The position numbers and the translations under genes were made by a program. This document shows, piece by piece, positions 1-11,446 of a DNA stretch of 64,000 nucleotides. How positions within the stretch are numbered: position 1 is the first letter of the stretch; each line of letters starts with the position of its first letter. The notes under the pieces are model-generated. The model was not told the DNA's origin. It saw only the letters and a list, made by a program, of their open reading frames with translations, and did not search any database. This stretch comes from Benincasa hispida (taxonomy: Eukaryota > Streptophyta > Magnoliopsida > Cucurbitales > Cucurbitaceae), in assembly GCF_009727055.1 (NCBI RefSeq), contig NC_052351.1, positions 59,936,205-60,000,204 on the forward strand. Direction: 5' to 3'.

Positions 1-400
1 AGAAATATGTTTAAAATATCACAATAATTTTGTATTAAATATAAACTAAACTTTTTTATTTAAAAAAATTACTGAAAAAATTACTAAACTTTTTTAAACT
101 ATTTTTTAAAAATTAGTACTAAAAAAATCAACTATCATAAGAAATATGTTAAAAAATCACAATAAATTTGTATTAAAATATAAACTAAACTTTTTTATTA
201 AAACATCACTGAAAAAATTACTAAACTTTTTAAAAGTATTTTATCAAGGACCATACTAAAAAAAATCTAATATCATAAGAAATATGTTAAAAAATCACAA
301 TAATTTTATACTAAACTATAAACTAAACTTTTGTATTAAACTAAAAATACTAAAGCAAACTATTAGTAAAAAAAATCAAATAGTATAAAAAAATATAAAA
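1..400. repeat. AT-rich tandem repeat, ~138-bp unit, about three copies
   Basis: The word AGAAATATGTT and the following block ending in AAACTAAACTTTT recur at 1, 140 and 278, giving a period of 138-139 bp with point differences between copies. The array is cut by the window start, so its full length is unknown. No coding potential is seen. Confidence 0.75.
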
Positions 401-837
401 ACTCATTAAATTAGTAACTTTTTTCTTCCCTTGCCCCTATCGAGAAATAGAACTGACTATTTCTACACACTTTGATTGTGATCTCAAAAATACTAAAGTT
501 TTTAACTAAAAAACAATACTAAAAAAATAGGATATCATATAAAAAAACAAATAAACAAGATTACGTTTTTTTTCTATTAAAATACAACAAACAAAAAATA
601 TAGAGAAAACTATAATACTATACAATGCCTACTAACATTATTATATCAATATTGTAGATCTAATGTCTTCATACGCAAAAGAAAACATTAACATGGTAGT
701 TCTAACATAATATAAACAATAAAAAAATACTAAAATTATTATATCAATATTAGTGAATTCAGACTATTAGAAAACTATTATCCAATTGAGACTAACATGG
801 TAGATTGACATAATATGTAGATCTAAAATACAAAAAA
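401..837. other. AT-rich intergenic DNA
   Basis: Low-complexity A/T-rich sequence between two tandem arrays. No open frame of note, RNA gene or recognisable transposon end was seen. Confidence 0.6.
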
Positions 838-1175
838 CTAGTAATAAATAACAGATAAACATTTACATCTAAAAATTGTTAACATCAATATATAAAAAAT
901 TAAAATAATATATTTAGCATAAACAGATATTAAAAAAAAAAAAAACTAGTAATAAATAACAGATAAACATTTACATCTAAAAATTGTTAACATCAATATA
1001 TAAAAAATTAAAATAATATATTTAGCATAAACAGATATTAAAAAAAAAAAAAACTAGTAATAAATAACAGATAAACATTTACATCTAAAAATTGTTAACA
1101 TCAATATATAAAAAATTAAAATAATATATTTAGCATAAACAGATATTAAAAAAAAAAAAAACTAGTAATAAATAA
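838..1175. repeat. 108-bp tandem repeat, 3.1 copies
   Basis: The word CTAGTAATAAATAA starts at 838, 946, 1054 and 1162, an exact period of 108 bp. The three full units appear identical, each ending in a run of A. Perfect identity implies either very recent expansion or a collapsed or expanded assembly of a longer array. Confidence 0.92.
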
Positions 1176-1893
1176 AAGTTAAACTCACAAATTCAATAGT
1201 AGGTATTCTTTTTTTCTTCAAAGTGACAACGTTCATCTTTTTTCTTTTTTTTTTTCTTTTTTTTGTTATTTGTTATCCGGCAACAAATACAAAAAAATAA
1301 AACCATATTAGAACTTATAACTTATATTTTTTAATTAAAGAAATAGTAATTTAGTTTATGGAACGTATACCTTTTTCTTGAATCTTTATTTCTCGAACAA
1401 CAATAAAAACTATAACAAAAAATAATAATATAATAATAGAAAGAAAATTTATAATTATTCTTTAAAAAAATCTCTAGTAAAACAAATAACAAATCTGTAT
1501 AGTTTAAGGGTAAAGAAGTGTGAGACAAATGATCCACGCAAAATAGAAGATAAGAATTAAGAAATAAGAAGAGAAAAGAGAACGAAGTGAGCAGTTGTGG
1601 AAATGGGTGAAGAGGGTAAGGCAGTAAAAATGGGTGAAGAGAGTAAGGCGAGAGTAAGGCAGTGAATAAGGCAATGAAAAATGAGTGTGATGAAAAATGA
1701 GTGGGATATGGGAATAAATAGGCGTAGGTCGAGTGTTTAAAACTTGACCCACGGATTTAAGAAGAAGAGGAAGTAGTTGAGCAACTTTAAATTGGTCAAG
1801 GCGCAGGCATGCGGCAGGCGGGCAACGAGCAGGCGAGCAGGCATGGGGAAGCAGCGTGAAGTGACGGGACGTAGCAGCTTGTCGAGGGTTGAA
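1176..1893. other. AT-rich DNA grading into GA-rich and GC-richer sequence
   Basis: 1205-1265 is T-rich. 1500-1700 is purine-rich with loose repeats of GTAAGGC and ATGGGTGAAGA. 1795-1885 is GC-richer with repeated GCAGGC words. Short frames here have no recognisable product. The adjoining solo LTR inserted into this GC-richer sequence. Confidence 0.5.
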
Positions 1894-1898
1894 GTCTC

Positions 1899-3848
1899 TG
1901 TTGGGTTGTATGTTCTAAAACTCACAGTTTGTAATGTTAAACATATTTTATTATCAATAAAGATGTTATTGATGTTTATTCAATAAAACTGTTATTTAAT
2001 ATGTGAATTGCATTTGTAAAGTCTAAATCCAATAAACTAAAGATCCATGACTATTATTTGAATATATGAACTTTATGTGGAGACATAAGAGTGGATCAAG
2101 TTCAGTAAATAGCCAAAACGGTCTATAGTATATGAATAAGGTTGGGTACCTTATTCTGGTAACACTATCGGATGCGACCCACTCTGTAGTTGTTACAATT
2201 TGTTGTAAAGTGCTAAAAACGAAGTGATCCTGATTCGTTCATGTATTGACATGAAGAGTGGGGGCGTCTTATGCAATGAGTTTGCATAAGATCGGACCAA
2301 GAATTAAGTCACTCTTACTTTATAACGTTGTTTACTGTTTAAGGCTGACTATTTCAAAGCGATGACCTAGGTAACTTGACCTTAATCCTAAGCTAACTAT
2401 GAACTCCTATTTATTCGGGATTATCCTTAGATTTTCATAGGTAAGGATTGGCTCAATAATGTCGGCTCAATAAATCTCTCATTTCAAGGGTAAGACCGGG
2501 TAAATAGTTGGGGACATAGGGTGCAAGACGAAATTCACTCCTATCCGCTTTTAGGGATAGTAGAGAGGTTGTTCCCTTAAGTACTAACTCTGAGTCTTAA
2601 ACAAGAGGCCCCACCCTCTCATTGGTCGGAGAGGGACTCAATTTAGTGATTGGATCACAAACCAATTGTTCATTAGAGGATCAGTGGGACTTAAGGAGCA
2701 AGATGTAATCTCGGGGGTAAAACAACTTTTGACCAAGTCGTTATTATAAGCAACCTATGAAGGGTTGACTTACTAATCATGGTTATATCGAGTGGATATA
2801 ATATATCTACAGTTAGGGGAGTACAACTACTAGACTTTAGTAGAATGGTCCGGTAATTAACGAATGGTGGTTAATTAGGTTAAAGAGATTAGCTGATTAA
2901 TCGCAGATCGTTAGAACCCATGATCTATAGGTCCATGAGGTCCCCCTACTAGCTCATATCGGACTAAACCTTAGAATAGTGTGACGAACGAATTTGAAGT
3001 ATTCAAATTCGGTTTTTGGAGCAAATTGTTAAATATAGATGGTATATATAACCTAATGTTTAATTGTGAATTAAACATAAAGAGAGAGAAAATAGCAGAT
3101 ATTTAAATAAGATTTAAATATCAACATTATCAATAGTGAGTCATATAAATTGGGATTAGTGTTGGATTTAATATTAAATTAAATTAATTAAATTATTTAA
3201 TATTAATATAATTTTAAAATTAATTTTTAGAATTAATTTTTGAAATTAAATGCATTTAGTCAAAATTGCATTAAAAGTCAAATTTGTTGACTTTGGACTT
3301 TGAGAGTCAAACTTTGACCAAGTTAATGGAAATATCCAACATTTGTGAGTGAAAAATGCCAAGTTTTGCATGGCTAAGTGTTGTCTTCATTTGAAGACAC
3401 TTATCCTACTAAATCCCACTTTTTGAGTTAGTGAATTTTTTAGTGTCAAATTCTCATCAAACTCAAAGTTGCATATTTGCATGTGGTCTTTAGAAGAGAA
3501 TGTTTAATGCTTTTGAAGACCTCTTGACCATAGTGGGTTTAGATGAGATATGATAATCTCATCCCTTTTTTCTCTCAAAGTTTTAGCTTTTTCTTCTCTA
3601 AATTAGTCACTCACCGGATTCCACCCTCCCGTTCTAAGACCGAAGAATAGTCGGGAAGACTCTCGTGGTGGTCTACGAACCGTTCGTGAGGAGATTGGAG
3701 CTGATTTGGAGAAGATTCAAAGACTACAAAGGTTGTATTCTTTTCCCCTTTTACTTGTTTGATTGCATGCATGCTTATCTTTATAATTAATCTAATTAGA
3801 GTACTTTAGATCCGTTTTTCTTCCGCTGTGCATGTGTTCGTTCCATCA
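1899..3848 (+). mobile_element. Solo LTR, family A (1,950 bp)
   Basis: The element starts TGTTGGGTTG and ends TTCCATCA, so it has the TG...CA termini of a retrotransposon LTR. It is flanked by the same five bases GTCTC at 1894-1898 and 3849-3853, the usual target-site duplication. No internal gag-pol region, primer-binding site or second LTR is present, so this is a solo LTR left by LTR-LTR recombination. Diverged copies lie in the opposite orientation at 48090-50166 and from 59773. The superfamily (Gypsy or Copia) cannot be told without internal domains. Confidence 0.88.
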
Positions 3849-3989
3849 GTCTCGACCTACGTATGTCGAGTGCTGAACCCTCGACATATGAATGGAAAGG
3901 TCTAGATTTCAACCTTCAACTTCCTCTACATTGAGATTTTTTTTTCTACCTCGGAATCTTAAAACTATCCTAAATTTCTAAATATTTTA

Positions 3990-4240
3990 TAAACTACAAT
4001 ATTTCACTAATATGTTTTCCTAATCTACTATATTTAAATAAAAGATCAAAGAACAGTAATAGAAAATATGATTTTGTGGAAATAGGAAATATATAAATAT
4101 ATTATTTTATTCTCACTAGTGTGCATAATTTTAGATCACCAAATGCTACTATTTATAGGTAAAGTGACAAGTAAGATGTGACACTAAGAATGAATTATTA
4201 CCAGAAACATGGACAACATGAAAAATGACACTATTTAGTT
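3990..4240 (-). repeat. Fragment resembling the Copia LTR near 58480
   Basis: The stretch around 4148-4200 (CTACTATTTATAGG, then CACTAAGAATGA) resembles the sequence at 58485-58560 next to the Copia gag remnant, in the same relative orientation. Only part of an LTR is recognisable and no ends or target duplication were found. Confidence 0.4.
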
Positions 4241-5559
4241 CTTCGATGAGTTCCATTCCATTTTAGCTATGTAATTTTTATTATCTAAATAAAATTTAGT
4301 TCTTGATATTTTTTTAAATCTTAAGTTTAGTCTATATAGTTTTGATAAATCTTAATTTAGTTTTTATACTTTTCAGTGAATCTTGAATTTAGTCTTTTAA
4401 GGTTATTTTTTTAAAAAAAAAACAAAATTGGTTAGATGATAATAATAGTACTAATTTTGATAATTATATGAATATATTTTCAAAATTTATGAAGGAAATA
4501 CTAATATAGTAATACAGATTATTCTATTTTTAAAAAATCAACTATAAACTAATAGCAACTACTAAATTTAAGCTTTATTAAAATTTAAGAGATAAAAAAT
4601 TTGGAAAAGGAAAAATGGTTTATTTCATGAAATTCATCATTTAAATTTGTACAACCCACACTAAGGTCGTATGGATTGACTACATTTTTTTTTTCTTTTC
4701 AAAAAGTCATTTTTATTTAAATTATTTTGAAAAAGAAACTATTAAAAATATATTTTAGAAATATTTAAAAAATTATTTGAGTGTTTGTCAAATGCTTCAA
4801 TTTTGTTATAAAATGACTTTTTTCAAAATTAAATATTTAAAAAATTAGACTGAAGACACTTTAAATGGAATTTCATGTAATTTTTGTCTACAAATTTAAA
4901 ATTAAATTAAACATTGTAAAGAATGGAGAGTACAATTAAAAACAATGTTTTCAACGAGAGTAAGTTTAACCAACACAAATTGACATTGGCTAACATAATA
5001 TTCTCAAATTTTCCAAAAAAAAAACAAAATATTCTCAAAATTCATAGATTTCAACCAACAAAAATGGTTTCTAATGTTTTTTTTTAAAAAAAAATGAAAA
5101 TTATCGATATCATATCCCATACGTGTTTTATGAATCATTAAATGAATAAAAAAAAATTAACAATGCATGAAGCGATAACTTATTAAATCATTAAAATTAT
5201 AACAATTTTTTAAAAAAACTTTAAATTAAAATTACCATATTTGTTTAAATTTAGAATTAAAATTGATGAAATTAAAAGTTTGTGGAACATTTAAGACTCG
5301 AACTTAAATTGGGAGCCCACTCCATGTAGGTTCTAATTATACCTACAATTAGTTACAATATTACTATTTCAAATCTCTTTTGTTACACGATTTACTATTT
5401 CCCATTCAATTTTTATTTATCTCTTTGTCAATTTTTATTATTTCTTACTCATCTTTTATTTCCTTGGTTGTCACTATTTACTATTTTCTATCCAGATTAA
5501 AATAGTTCACATCTAAAATAAAGACAATTATAAGCTAGTTGTCAAATGAATCATATCTC
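4241..5559. other. AT-rich intergenic DNA with weak repeat traces
   Basis: 4250-4400 contains several 'TTTAGTC/TTTAGTT + TATA' words like those at the ends of the inverted-repeat element at 10968-11362, but only one arm is clear. The rest is A/T-rich with no gene. Confidence 0.45.
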
Positions 5560-6640
5560 TACAAGTTATATCTTCCTACAAGAAAGTTTAGGTTGAAACC
5601 AGCTTAATCCAATCATATCCCTCTTTCGGGGGACTTGTCTTGTACTCCATTAAGCTGGAAGTGCAGTCGAAGGTTCGTAATGAGATATGAGGGTGGGCAC
5701 AGAATCAACTGAGAAGGTGCTAGTCTATCTCCTCATTTGGAATTTGAAAAGGTCTTCTTGATTAGTGGTTCTCACCCTACTATCATCTATTGTCAGCATT
5801 AGATCTTATAAATCACATCTTCTACTACGCTAGTTGAAAGTTGGGTTCGATGCATTATTCAAAGGACAAGTCCTAGATAGGAGCACCTACAAGTTTGAGT
5901 TTCAATCTCTCTCAAATAGGTAACGGGAAGTACCATTGGGGCTGGAAAGCTGAATGAGAACCTGATTAGAGCGGAAAACTCTTTCTAAAACGTGCGACTA
6001 ACCCAGGAGGAAACGATTTCTATCTATCCATCCCGGCCCTACCTCTTATGACGCCTTTTTGAAGATTTTGGGTGAAGCCACTTTTGCAGCTTTACTCGAT
6101 AGGAAAAAAGTGGAACTCGAATAGTTGTCTGATAAAGGAAGGCAGTGCCAATCCAATCGAAGGAATAGGGGACAAGGTGCTCGACCAACTAACCAGTATT
6201 AGGGAGAACTAATCTAGCTATTAGCTAAAGGTAGATTGCTTTCAAGCTACTCGGCTAACTAGGATCGGAGTGGAATTAAGACTCCCCTCTCCTCGTTTCC
6301 GCACAATGTTGTCTGAAAGCGTTCTCCCTATGATACTAAGTCACTTCTAATAGAGTTTGCTAAAAAAAACCGACTAATGGGAGTATTCCTGTATATGAGA
6401 ACATAGTAATGGAGAAGGTAATAGTCGAAATAGGATTCATTTGGCTAGAGCGCCTTAATCCACTATATATTTTACACGGATTTGCCGTCATGCTAAAACT
6501 ATGGAGAATGATATATAAATAAAGATACCAATTAGTAGTGATTGAATTCCTTTTATGGTTCCACATGAGAAACCTGTACGAATATAACCTATATGTCCGA
6601 TTAAGCAATTCTAGAAAAATCTGAATTGTTTTTAGATATT
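5560..6640. other. Nuclear insert of mitochondrial DNA (NUMT)
   Basis: Base composition rises sharply (roughly 45% GC by eye) against very AT-rich flanks. The minus strand at 6362-6630 encodes a diverged mitochondrial nad2 exon. The remaining 5560-6360 lies downstream of that exon and is probably nad2 intron or neighbouring mitochondrial sequence. Ends are judged by the composition change and are approximate. Confidence 0.75.
6362..6630 (-). pseudogene. nad2: nad2 exon fragment (NADH dehydrogenase subunit 2), mitochondrial origin
   Basis: nad2 is a membrane subunit of respiratory complex I, encoded in plant mitochondria in several group II intron-separated exons. On the minus strand one frame gives IGHIGYIRTGFSCGTIKGIQ and LLIGIFIYISFSIVLA. 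After a stop and a frame change it gives NPISTITFSITMFSYTG followed by ILPLVGFF, which corresponds to the nad2 motif ITFSITMFSYAGIPPLAGF. The stops and frame shift show it is not translated here. Only one exon is present and mitochondrial RNA editing would not occur in the nucleus, so it is a dead nuclear copy. Family recognition is from memory of nad2 motifs, not from a search. Confidence 0.85.
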
Positions 6641-6829
6641 TAGTTAAACAAATCATTTTTAATTTTTTAAAAATCACTTTTCAATTTCTTCTTACGTTGA
6701 AAATCACATGCATACGAGCTTTTTACTTTCTTAAAAACCTGCCACACTCTCCAACTGTTTTAAATTAAAATTTCATCATTCTATATATCTTTTTTCTTTT
6801 TCACCTATTTCATCCTAAACTTGTACAAA
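6641..6829. other. AT-rich intergenic DNA
   Basis: Returns to the AT-rich background after the mitochondrial insert. Nothing recognisable. Confidence 0.5.
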
Positions 6830-6834
6830 AAAAA

Positions 6835-7130
6835 ATTTTGGTTAAATATCAATTTATACCTCTGAACTTTAGGAATTGTATTATTTTAAACCCAAAACTT
6901 ATAATTATATCAATTTAAACCTTGAACTTGAGGATTGTATCAATTTAAACCCCAAACTAATAGTTGTATCAATTTAAACCCTAAACTTTTATAAGTGCAT
7001 CAATTTAAACCCTGAACTTTCTTAATTGTATCAATTTAAACCCTCCATTATGTATTATTTGAATACACATATGAAAGTTCAGGGTTTGAATTAATACAAT
7101 TATTAGTTTAGGGTTTAATTGTATTTTTTT
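6835..7130. repeat. Array of ~35-bp 'ATCAATTTAAACCCT' units with an inverted copy
   Basis: The phrase TATCAATTTAAACC followed by a 'GAACTT' or 'AAACTA' variant repeats about every 35 bp at least six times. Near 7070-7125 the complement (AGTTCAGGGTTTGAATT, GTTTAGGGTTTAATT) appears. Direct tandem units with an inverted set resemble subterminal repeats of a small DNA transposon. The same family recurs at 14740-15135 and, with errors, at 23735-24150. Confidence 0.6.
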
Positions 7131-7795
7131 TCATTTCAATTTTATATAACGATGATTTTTTTAAAAAAAAAAAAGTTTATCATATAATTTTAAAGAAATG
7201 TAAATATATAACTTGTAATCTATGAAGCATAGATATTTCATATGAGGCAAAGAATTTAACGTATCTATTTCTACGCATATTTTTTAAAAAAAGAAAAAAG
7301 ACAAGCAACTCATCTATTTTTTCCCAATTTAAAACTAGGCAATTTATTTAAAAAGCTCACTATTCGAGTCCAAAACTAAAAGGAAAAAATAAATAAATAA
7401 CGGACCAAACCCTAGACTAGAATCATCTAATCCCCATCTTCACATTTGAGTCCCCACAAAGTCCACCAAAATATAAACCATTTGGATATCTTCAACTATT
7501 CAATGAAAAAGTTCTTCATTTATCTTCATACATCTCCCTCTAATCTTCTTCTTTTTTTTTTTTGCAATATGAGTCACTTTTCTATTGGATTTTATTAACT
7601 ATTGTACTTCAACATCTTAAATGTTATTTTTTTTGTATTGTATTTCAATGTTTGTTTTCTATTTTATGTTATTGTTATTAACTTGTATGCTAAATTTATC
7701 TATATCCTAGATTTTTTTAAAGAAAAAGAAAATGTATCTTCAAAGTATCAGTATCCTTGTTTTATAGAAATATATATATATATATATATATATAT
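7131..7795. other. AT-rich intergenic DNA ending in a (TA)n run
   Basis: No gene seen. 7770-7796 is a perfect TA dinucleotide run and marks the left edge of the duplicated block. Confidence 0.5.
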
Positions 7796-7802
7796 AGGCA
7801 CA

Positions 7803-7948
7803 TCCTTAGACGTATTCGCATCTCAATTTTTTAGAAATTGACGAATCGTCATATCCCTGTCTCTTATACACATCTAGATGTGTATAAGAGACAGTCCTTA
7901 GACGTATTCGCATCTCAATTTTTTAGAAATTGACGAATCGTCATATCC
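7803..7948. repeat. 54-bp direct duplication flanking the adapter
   Basis: 7803-7856 and 7895-7948 are identical (start TCCTTAGACGTATTCGCATC, end GTCATATCC) and are separated only by the 38-bp adapter. Copy B has this segment once, without adapter, so the extra copy is an assembly product. Confidence 0.93.
7857..7894. other. Nextera/Tn5 mate-pair junction adapter (artefact)
   Basis: The 38 bases are the 19-base Tn5 mosaic end AGATGTGTATAAGAGACAG (7876-7894) preceded by its exact reverse complement (7857-7875). This is the circularisation junction left in untrimmed Nextera mate-pair reads. It is not plant DNA. Confidence 0.98.
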
Positions 7949-8045
7949 AATCATATATGTATCGTGTAGCCGCATCTGTGTCTATGCTTCATAGCTTGTA
8001 ATTTAAACTATAAAAATTGTAAATAATTAACTTATACATATTATA

Positions 8046-8255
8046 TAGGAAAATTATTTTAATAACAAAACTGTTGAAAATATTTACAAATAATAGTAAA
8101 ATATCACAGTCAATCTGCAATAGATCACGATATACCACAAGCAACTATTATCTGTGTCTAACATGACACAGATAGACACGGATACTAATCTATCACGGTC
8201 ATAGTAAAATTTTGCTATATTTATAAATATTTTGATTCATTTTCTTATATTTGAA
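8046..8255. mobile_element. Foldback MITE-like element, family M1
   Basis: The left arm (GAAAATTATTTTAATAACAA ... AATAGTAAAATATCACAGTC) pairs imperfectly with the right arm (GACCGTGATAGATTAG on the complementary strand ... CAAATATAAGAAAATG). The centre is rich in 'ATAGACAC/ATCTGTGTC' words. A relative lies at 11447-11665. No coding region and no clear target duplication. Confidence 0.55.
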
Positions 8256-9149
8256 AACAATCATATTATATAATATGTTTAATTTAATCTTTTATAGTTA
8301 AGTCACATCAAATCTAGTTTAAATTTATCAAAATTTGTTATCTATTTTTTATTTTTATATTTAAAATTTATCAACCACTAATCTACTTCATTTGACAACT
8401 AATTATTCTAAAAGCCCAATTGCAAGCAATTATTTTAAAAACTACAATAATTATAAACGCAACATAAAACAGTATGCATCTCAAATACATACTATTATCA
8501 TCTACAGACTATTATATCCCATCAAATATGATATTACTTACTATAATAATCAATTTAGTACCCCAAACACTCCCACCACAAATCGACATAACCTACCAAG
8601 TTTACGTTGAAAGTTAGGGGACGTTTAGCACATGATAAAAGCAGAGAGTGCTATCAAATGGAATTATTAGAATAGAAATTATTTTCATTCAAAAACCCAA
8701 CTTAATCATTAATTACCGTAAAAGTTTTTAAAGAAAAAAAAAAACAAAAAGGATCAGTGCTATCAATTGAAATCATTTGCATTATTTTAAATAGAAGGGG
8801 TGACACTTAAATGTTAATCTAAAAAAAACAAAAATCTTACAATTTAAATCATAAAACCAACTATTAGATAGTCTTTTTTTACCAATTTGTGGAATATGGA
8901 TTTACCTTTTTCTAAAACTGATGAAATGAGTTTAGAAATATTGATGTCTATTTTTTTTACCGTTATGTTGCATCAGTGTACAAATTATTTTAAAAAAAAA
9001 AAAAACTTAAGCCATAATTTTAAATTCCATTATTTCATTAGAATTATGTAATATTTGAAAACATCAAGAGATATGTTATTTAAAATATATCGTTGAACTT
9101 TTGTTCAGTGAAACAATAATAGGACGTTGTATGTAATATTTTTTTGATC

Positions 9150-9480
9150 TAAGAAAAAAATGAAATAGAAGAAGAATAATTAGATCTAAAAGAACAACCA
9201 TAGAAAAAAAAAATTAAAAGAGAGAAAGGAGGAATTGAGAAAGAAAAGGGAAAACAAAACTCATGCAAGCCAAGGTAGAAAAAAAAAAGAGAGAGAAAAT
9301 GAGAAAGACGAACTAAAAGGTGAAAGAAGAGAGAAAATGAGTAAATGTGAAGAGATGCATGAGAGAGAGAAAAGACAAAGTAATTGAGAGAGTTCGGAGA
9401 GTAATGAAAATGTGTAGGAAAACGAGTGAGAGTGAGAGTGGTAAAATTGTTGATAGTTAAACCCATCGTTTTACTTTTAC
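9150..9480. other. Purine-rich (GA/A-rich) tract
   Basis: About 330 bp of A/G-rich sequence with AGAGAGAAA words. The complementary strand is open for 105 codons, but its peptide is only Ser/Phe/Leu-rich low-complexity sequence, as expected from a CT-rich strand. Not a gene. Confidence 0.6.
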
Positions 9481-9484
9481 CAGT

Positions 9485-9755
9485 AGGTCGAAGTTGGGCA
9501 CACGAAGGTGGTAGTCAAAGTATGTCGTTGAAGTTAGTCGCTAGAGTTCATCGGAGGTGGTTGGTGGAGCCTGAGTTCTTCGTTGAAGTTGGTCGTGTGA
9601 ATGTGAAAGTCGGAGTTGTTTTGTACTAAGGTGGTTGTCGGAATTGGTTGTCGGAGTATCTTTGGGAGTGGTTGCTAGAGCTCGAAGTTGGTCGTCGGAG
9701 TTGACCATCCAAATATGGTCATCGGAGTATGTTGCGGGAGTGTGGTAGAGGTAAT
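9485..9755. repeat. Degenerate GTTGGTCGTCGGAGT minisatellite
   Basis: Loose units of about 18-24 bp built on GAAGTTGGTCGT and GGTTGTCGGAGT follow each other across the interval. It is GC-richer than its surroundings. No stable frame or protein family is seen. The copy at 18243-18500 has indels. Confidence 0.6.
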
Positions 9756-10180
9756 CACCAATGGAAATCGATGAGTGGAACCATTAAAAACATTAGAGGG
9801 AGAGAGAATCGGGGAAAATTAGGGTGAGTTGGATGAGTTGATAAAATAACCAACCCAAGTCCACCAATATTTAAAGTTGGTTGTCAAACATTTACCAACT
9901 CAATCCAACTCTCCTTGAATTATCAAACCTACCTTAATTTTTTTTAATGTAATAGTTAATTAAAGAAGTCAAAGAAGAGGGTACTATTAAAGATGGAAGA
10001 AGACAAAAGGGAAAATTTAGAAAACATGGGATAGAGAAAAATTTTGAATTGTTATGAAAAATGAGGAATAAGAGAGAGAGAAGATTTTGAATTGTCATGA
10101 AAAATGAGGAAAAAGAGAGAAAAAATAGAAAATAAAGTTAGGGGAATAGGGAATAGAGTAGGATTGAGAAAGGTAAAAAA
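9756..10180. other. Purine-rich non-coding sequence
   Basis: GA-rich and A-rich sequence between the minisatellite and a GC-rich island. No gene recognised. Confidence 0.45.
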
Positions 10181-10340
10181 AAAAAAAGAAAGGTGCAGAG
10201 GGGCAGGCGGCGGCAGCAGGCAGCGGCCGTCATGATTACATATTAGTGGCAGTGCGGGCCTTCTATGTCGGCCTCCTTTACGCACGCTTCCTCCCGGCCC
10301 CCTCGCTCCCCAACAACTCTCTCTCTCCATGGTTAAATTC
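10181..10340. other. GC-rich island, unidentified
   Basis: 160 bp of markedly GC-rich sequence (GGCAGGCGGCGGCAGCAGGC near its start) in AT-rich DNA. A minus-strand frame of 96 codons crosses it (start 10342) but the peptide is unrecognised, and the same frame is broken in the duplicate at 18970-19110. It could be a first-exon remnant or part of a transposon. Confidence 0.35.
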
Positions 10341-10967
10341 AAAGTTTAAAATGGCATATCTATGGACATGGTATAATTTATAAATTTTATTTTTATTAAT
10401 AATTACATTGTTTTTACTTCAAAACTATGTTAAGAATACTATTATGAGTACTTATATTCACGTTGAACGATGATTTTTTTTTTTTTAATGTTTTATCAAC
10501 GTTTATAAAAGAGATGGGAGATATCTATATATTTTATATCAATATCGAACTCTTCGATTTACAGATATATCGACATATTCATAAAAATTTTTATCTTGCA
10601 AGAGGAAAAATTATTTAATTAATCCTTGAGTTTCAAAGAATATGTACATTAATCCTGAATTACAAAACAAAACTTTTTAGTTTTTGAGGTTTTTAGAATA
10701 GAATTAGGTTTAAAAGGTTCTAATAGTAATTTATTATTATTATTATTTTAATTGAAATATATATATTGTAAAAAACTACCTAAATAAATATAGTTTGTGG
10801 ATCTTTTAAACTTAATATTAAAAACTTGGAGATAAAAATGTACATTTTGAAAACGTAGAGACCAAATGTACTTATTCTAAAAAATTGAATGATTAAAAAA
10901 AGGTATGTTTTAAATATGTAAAGACCAAACACTTATTCTTCAAAATTTGGAGACTACAAAAGTTGGT
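10341..10967. other. AT-rich DNA with inverted 'GAGACCAAA / TTTAGTTTTTGAGG' words
   Basis: The left part (10600-10700) and right part (10800-10960) contain complementary words such as CTTGAGTTTCAAAGAAT versus CTTCAAAATTTGGAGACTA. This suggests an old inverted-repeat element with unclear ends. No gene. Confidence 0.35.
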
Positions 10968-11362
10968 CGGGTTATTAAATTACCAATTTAGTCCATATAC
11001 TTTGAAGGTTGTTTAATTTTAGTGCATATACTTCTAATTGTCCAATTTTAGTCAATGTATTTCCAATAAATAAATTCAAGCTCTCAAAGTTAATTTTTTC
11101 CAAAATTAGTTAACTAATAAGGATAATAATAATAATAATTTTCAAGTAAAGAAATATAATATGTGAATATGTTTTCAAGATTTATAGTAAATATGCTAAT
11201 GTATATCAAAAGGTTTTTAAGAAACAAAAAATAAGCTAGCACGGGGACTAAAATTAAGTTTTTTTTTTCTAAAGTACAAGACTAAAATAGGACAATTGAC
11301 AATATAAAAACTAAAATTGGATAAACTTAAAAGTATAGAGGCTAAAATGATATTTTAACCTT
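10968..11362. mobile_element. Inverted-repeat element ('TTTAGTCCATATACTTT' type)
   Basis: The left end GGTTATTAAATTACCAATTT is mirrored at the right end, where the complement reads GGTTAAAATATCATTTTAGC. Inside, TAGTCCATATACTTTGAAGG pairs with the complement of CTTAAAAGTATAGAGGCTAA. About 395 bp, AT-rich, no coding region, consistent with a non-autonomous DNA transposon. The duplicate is at about 19806-20217. Confidence 0.55.
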
Positions 11363-11446
11363 TAAAATATATTAAATTCTTAATTTTTTGAAAATATCGA
11401 TAAAATTATTGGAAGTAATTATAAAAAACAAAAAATATAAAGAAAT

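Noticed and set aside
838..1175. CRISPR-like array
   Set aside because: Units are contiguous 108-bp tandem copies without unique spacers, in a plant genome.
6360..6677. 105-codon minus-strand ORF as a nuclear gene
   Set aside because: It is a frame-shifted read-through of a mitochondrial nad2 exon.
8392..8610. 72-codon ORF conserved exactly at 17149-17367
   Set aside because: Conservation is explained by the block duplication. The peptide is Asn/Tyr-rich AT-driven sequence.
9149..9466. 105-codon minus-strand ORF (repeated at 17906)
   Set aside because: It is the translation of a CT-rich low-complexity strand. Identity of the second copy reflects the duplicated assembly, not selection.
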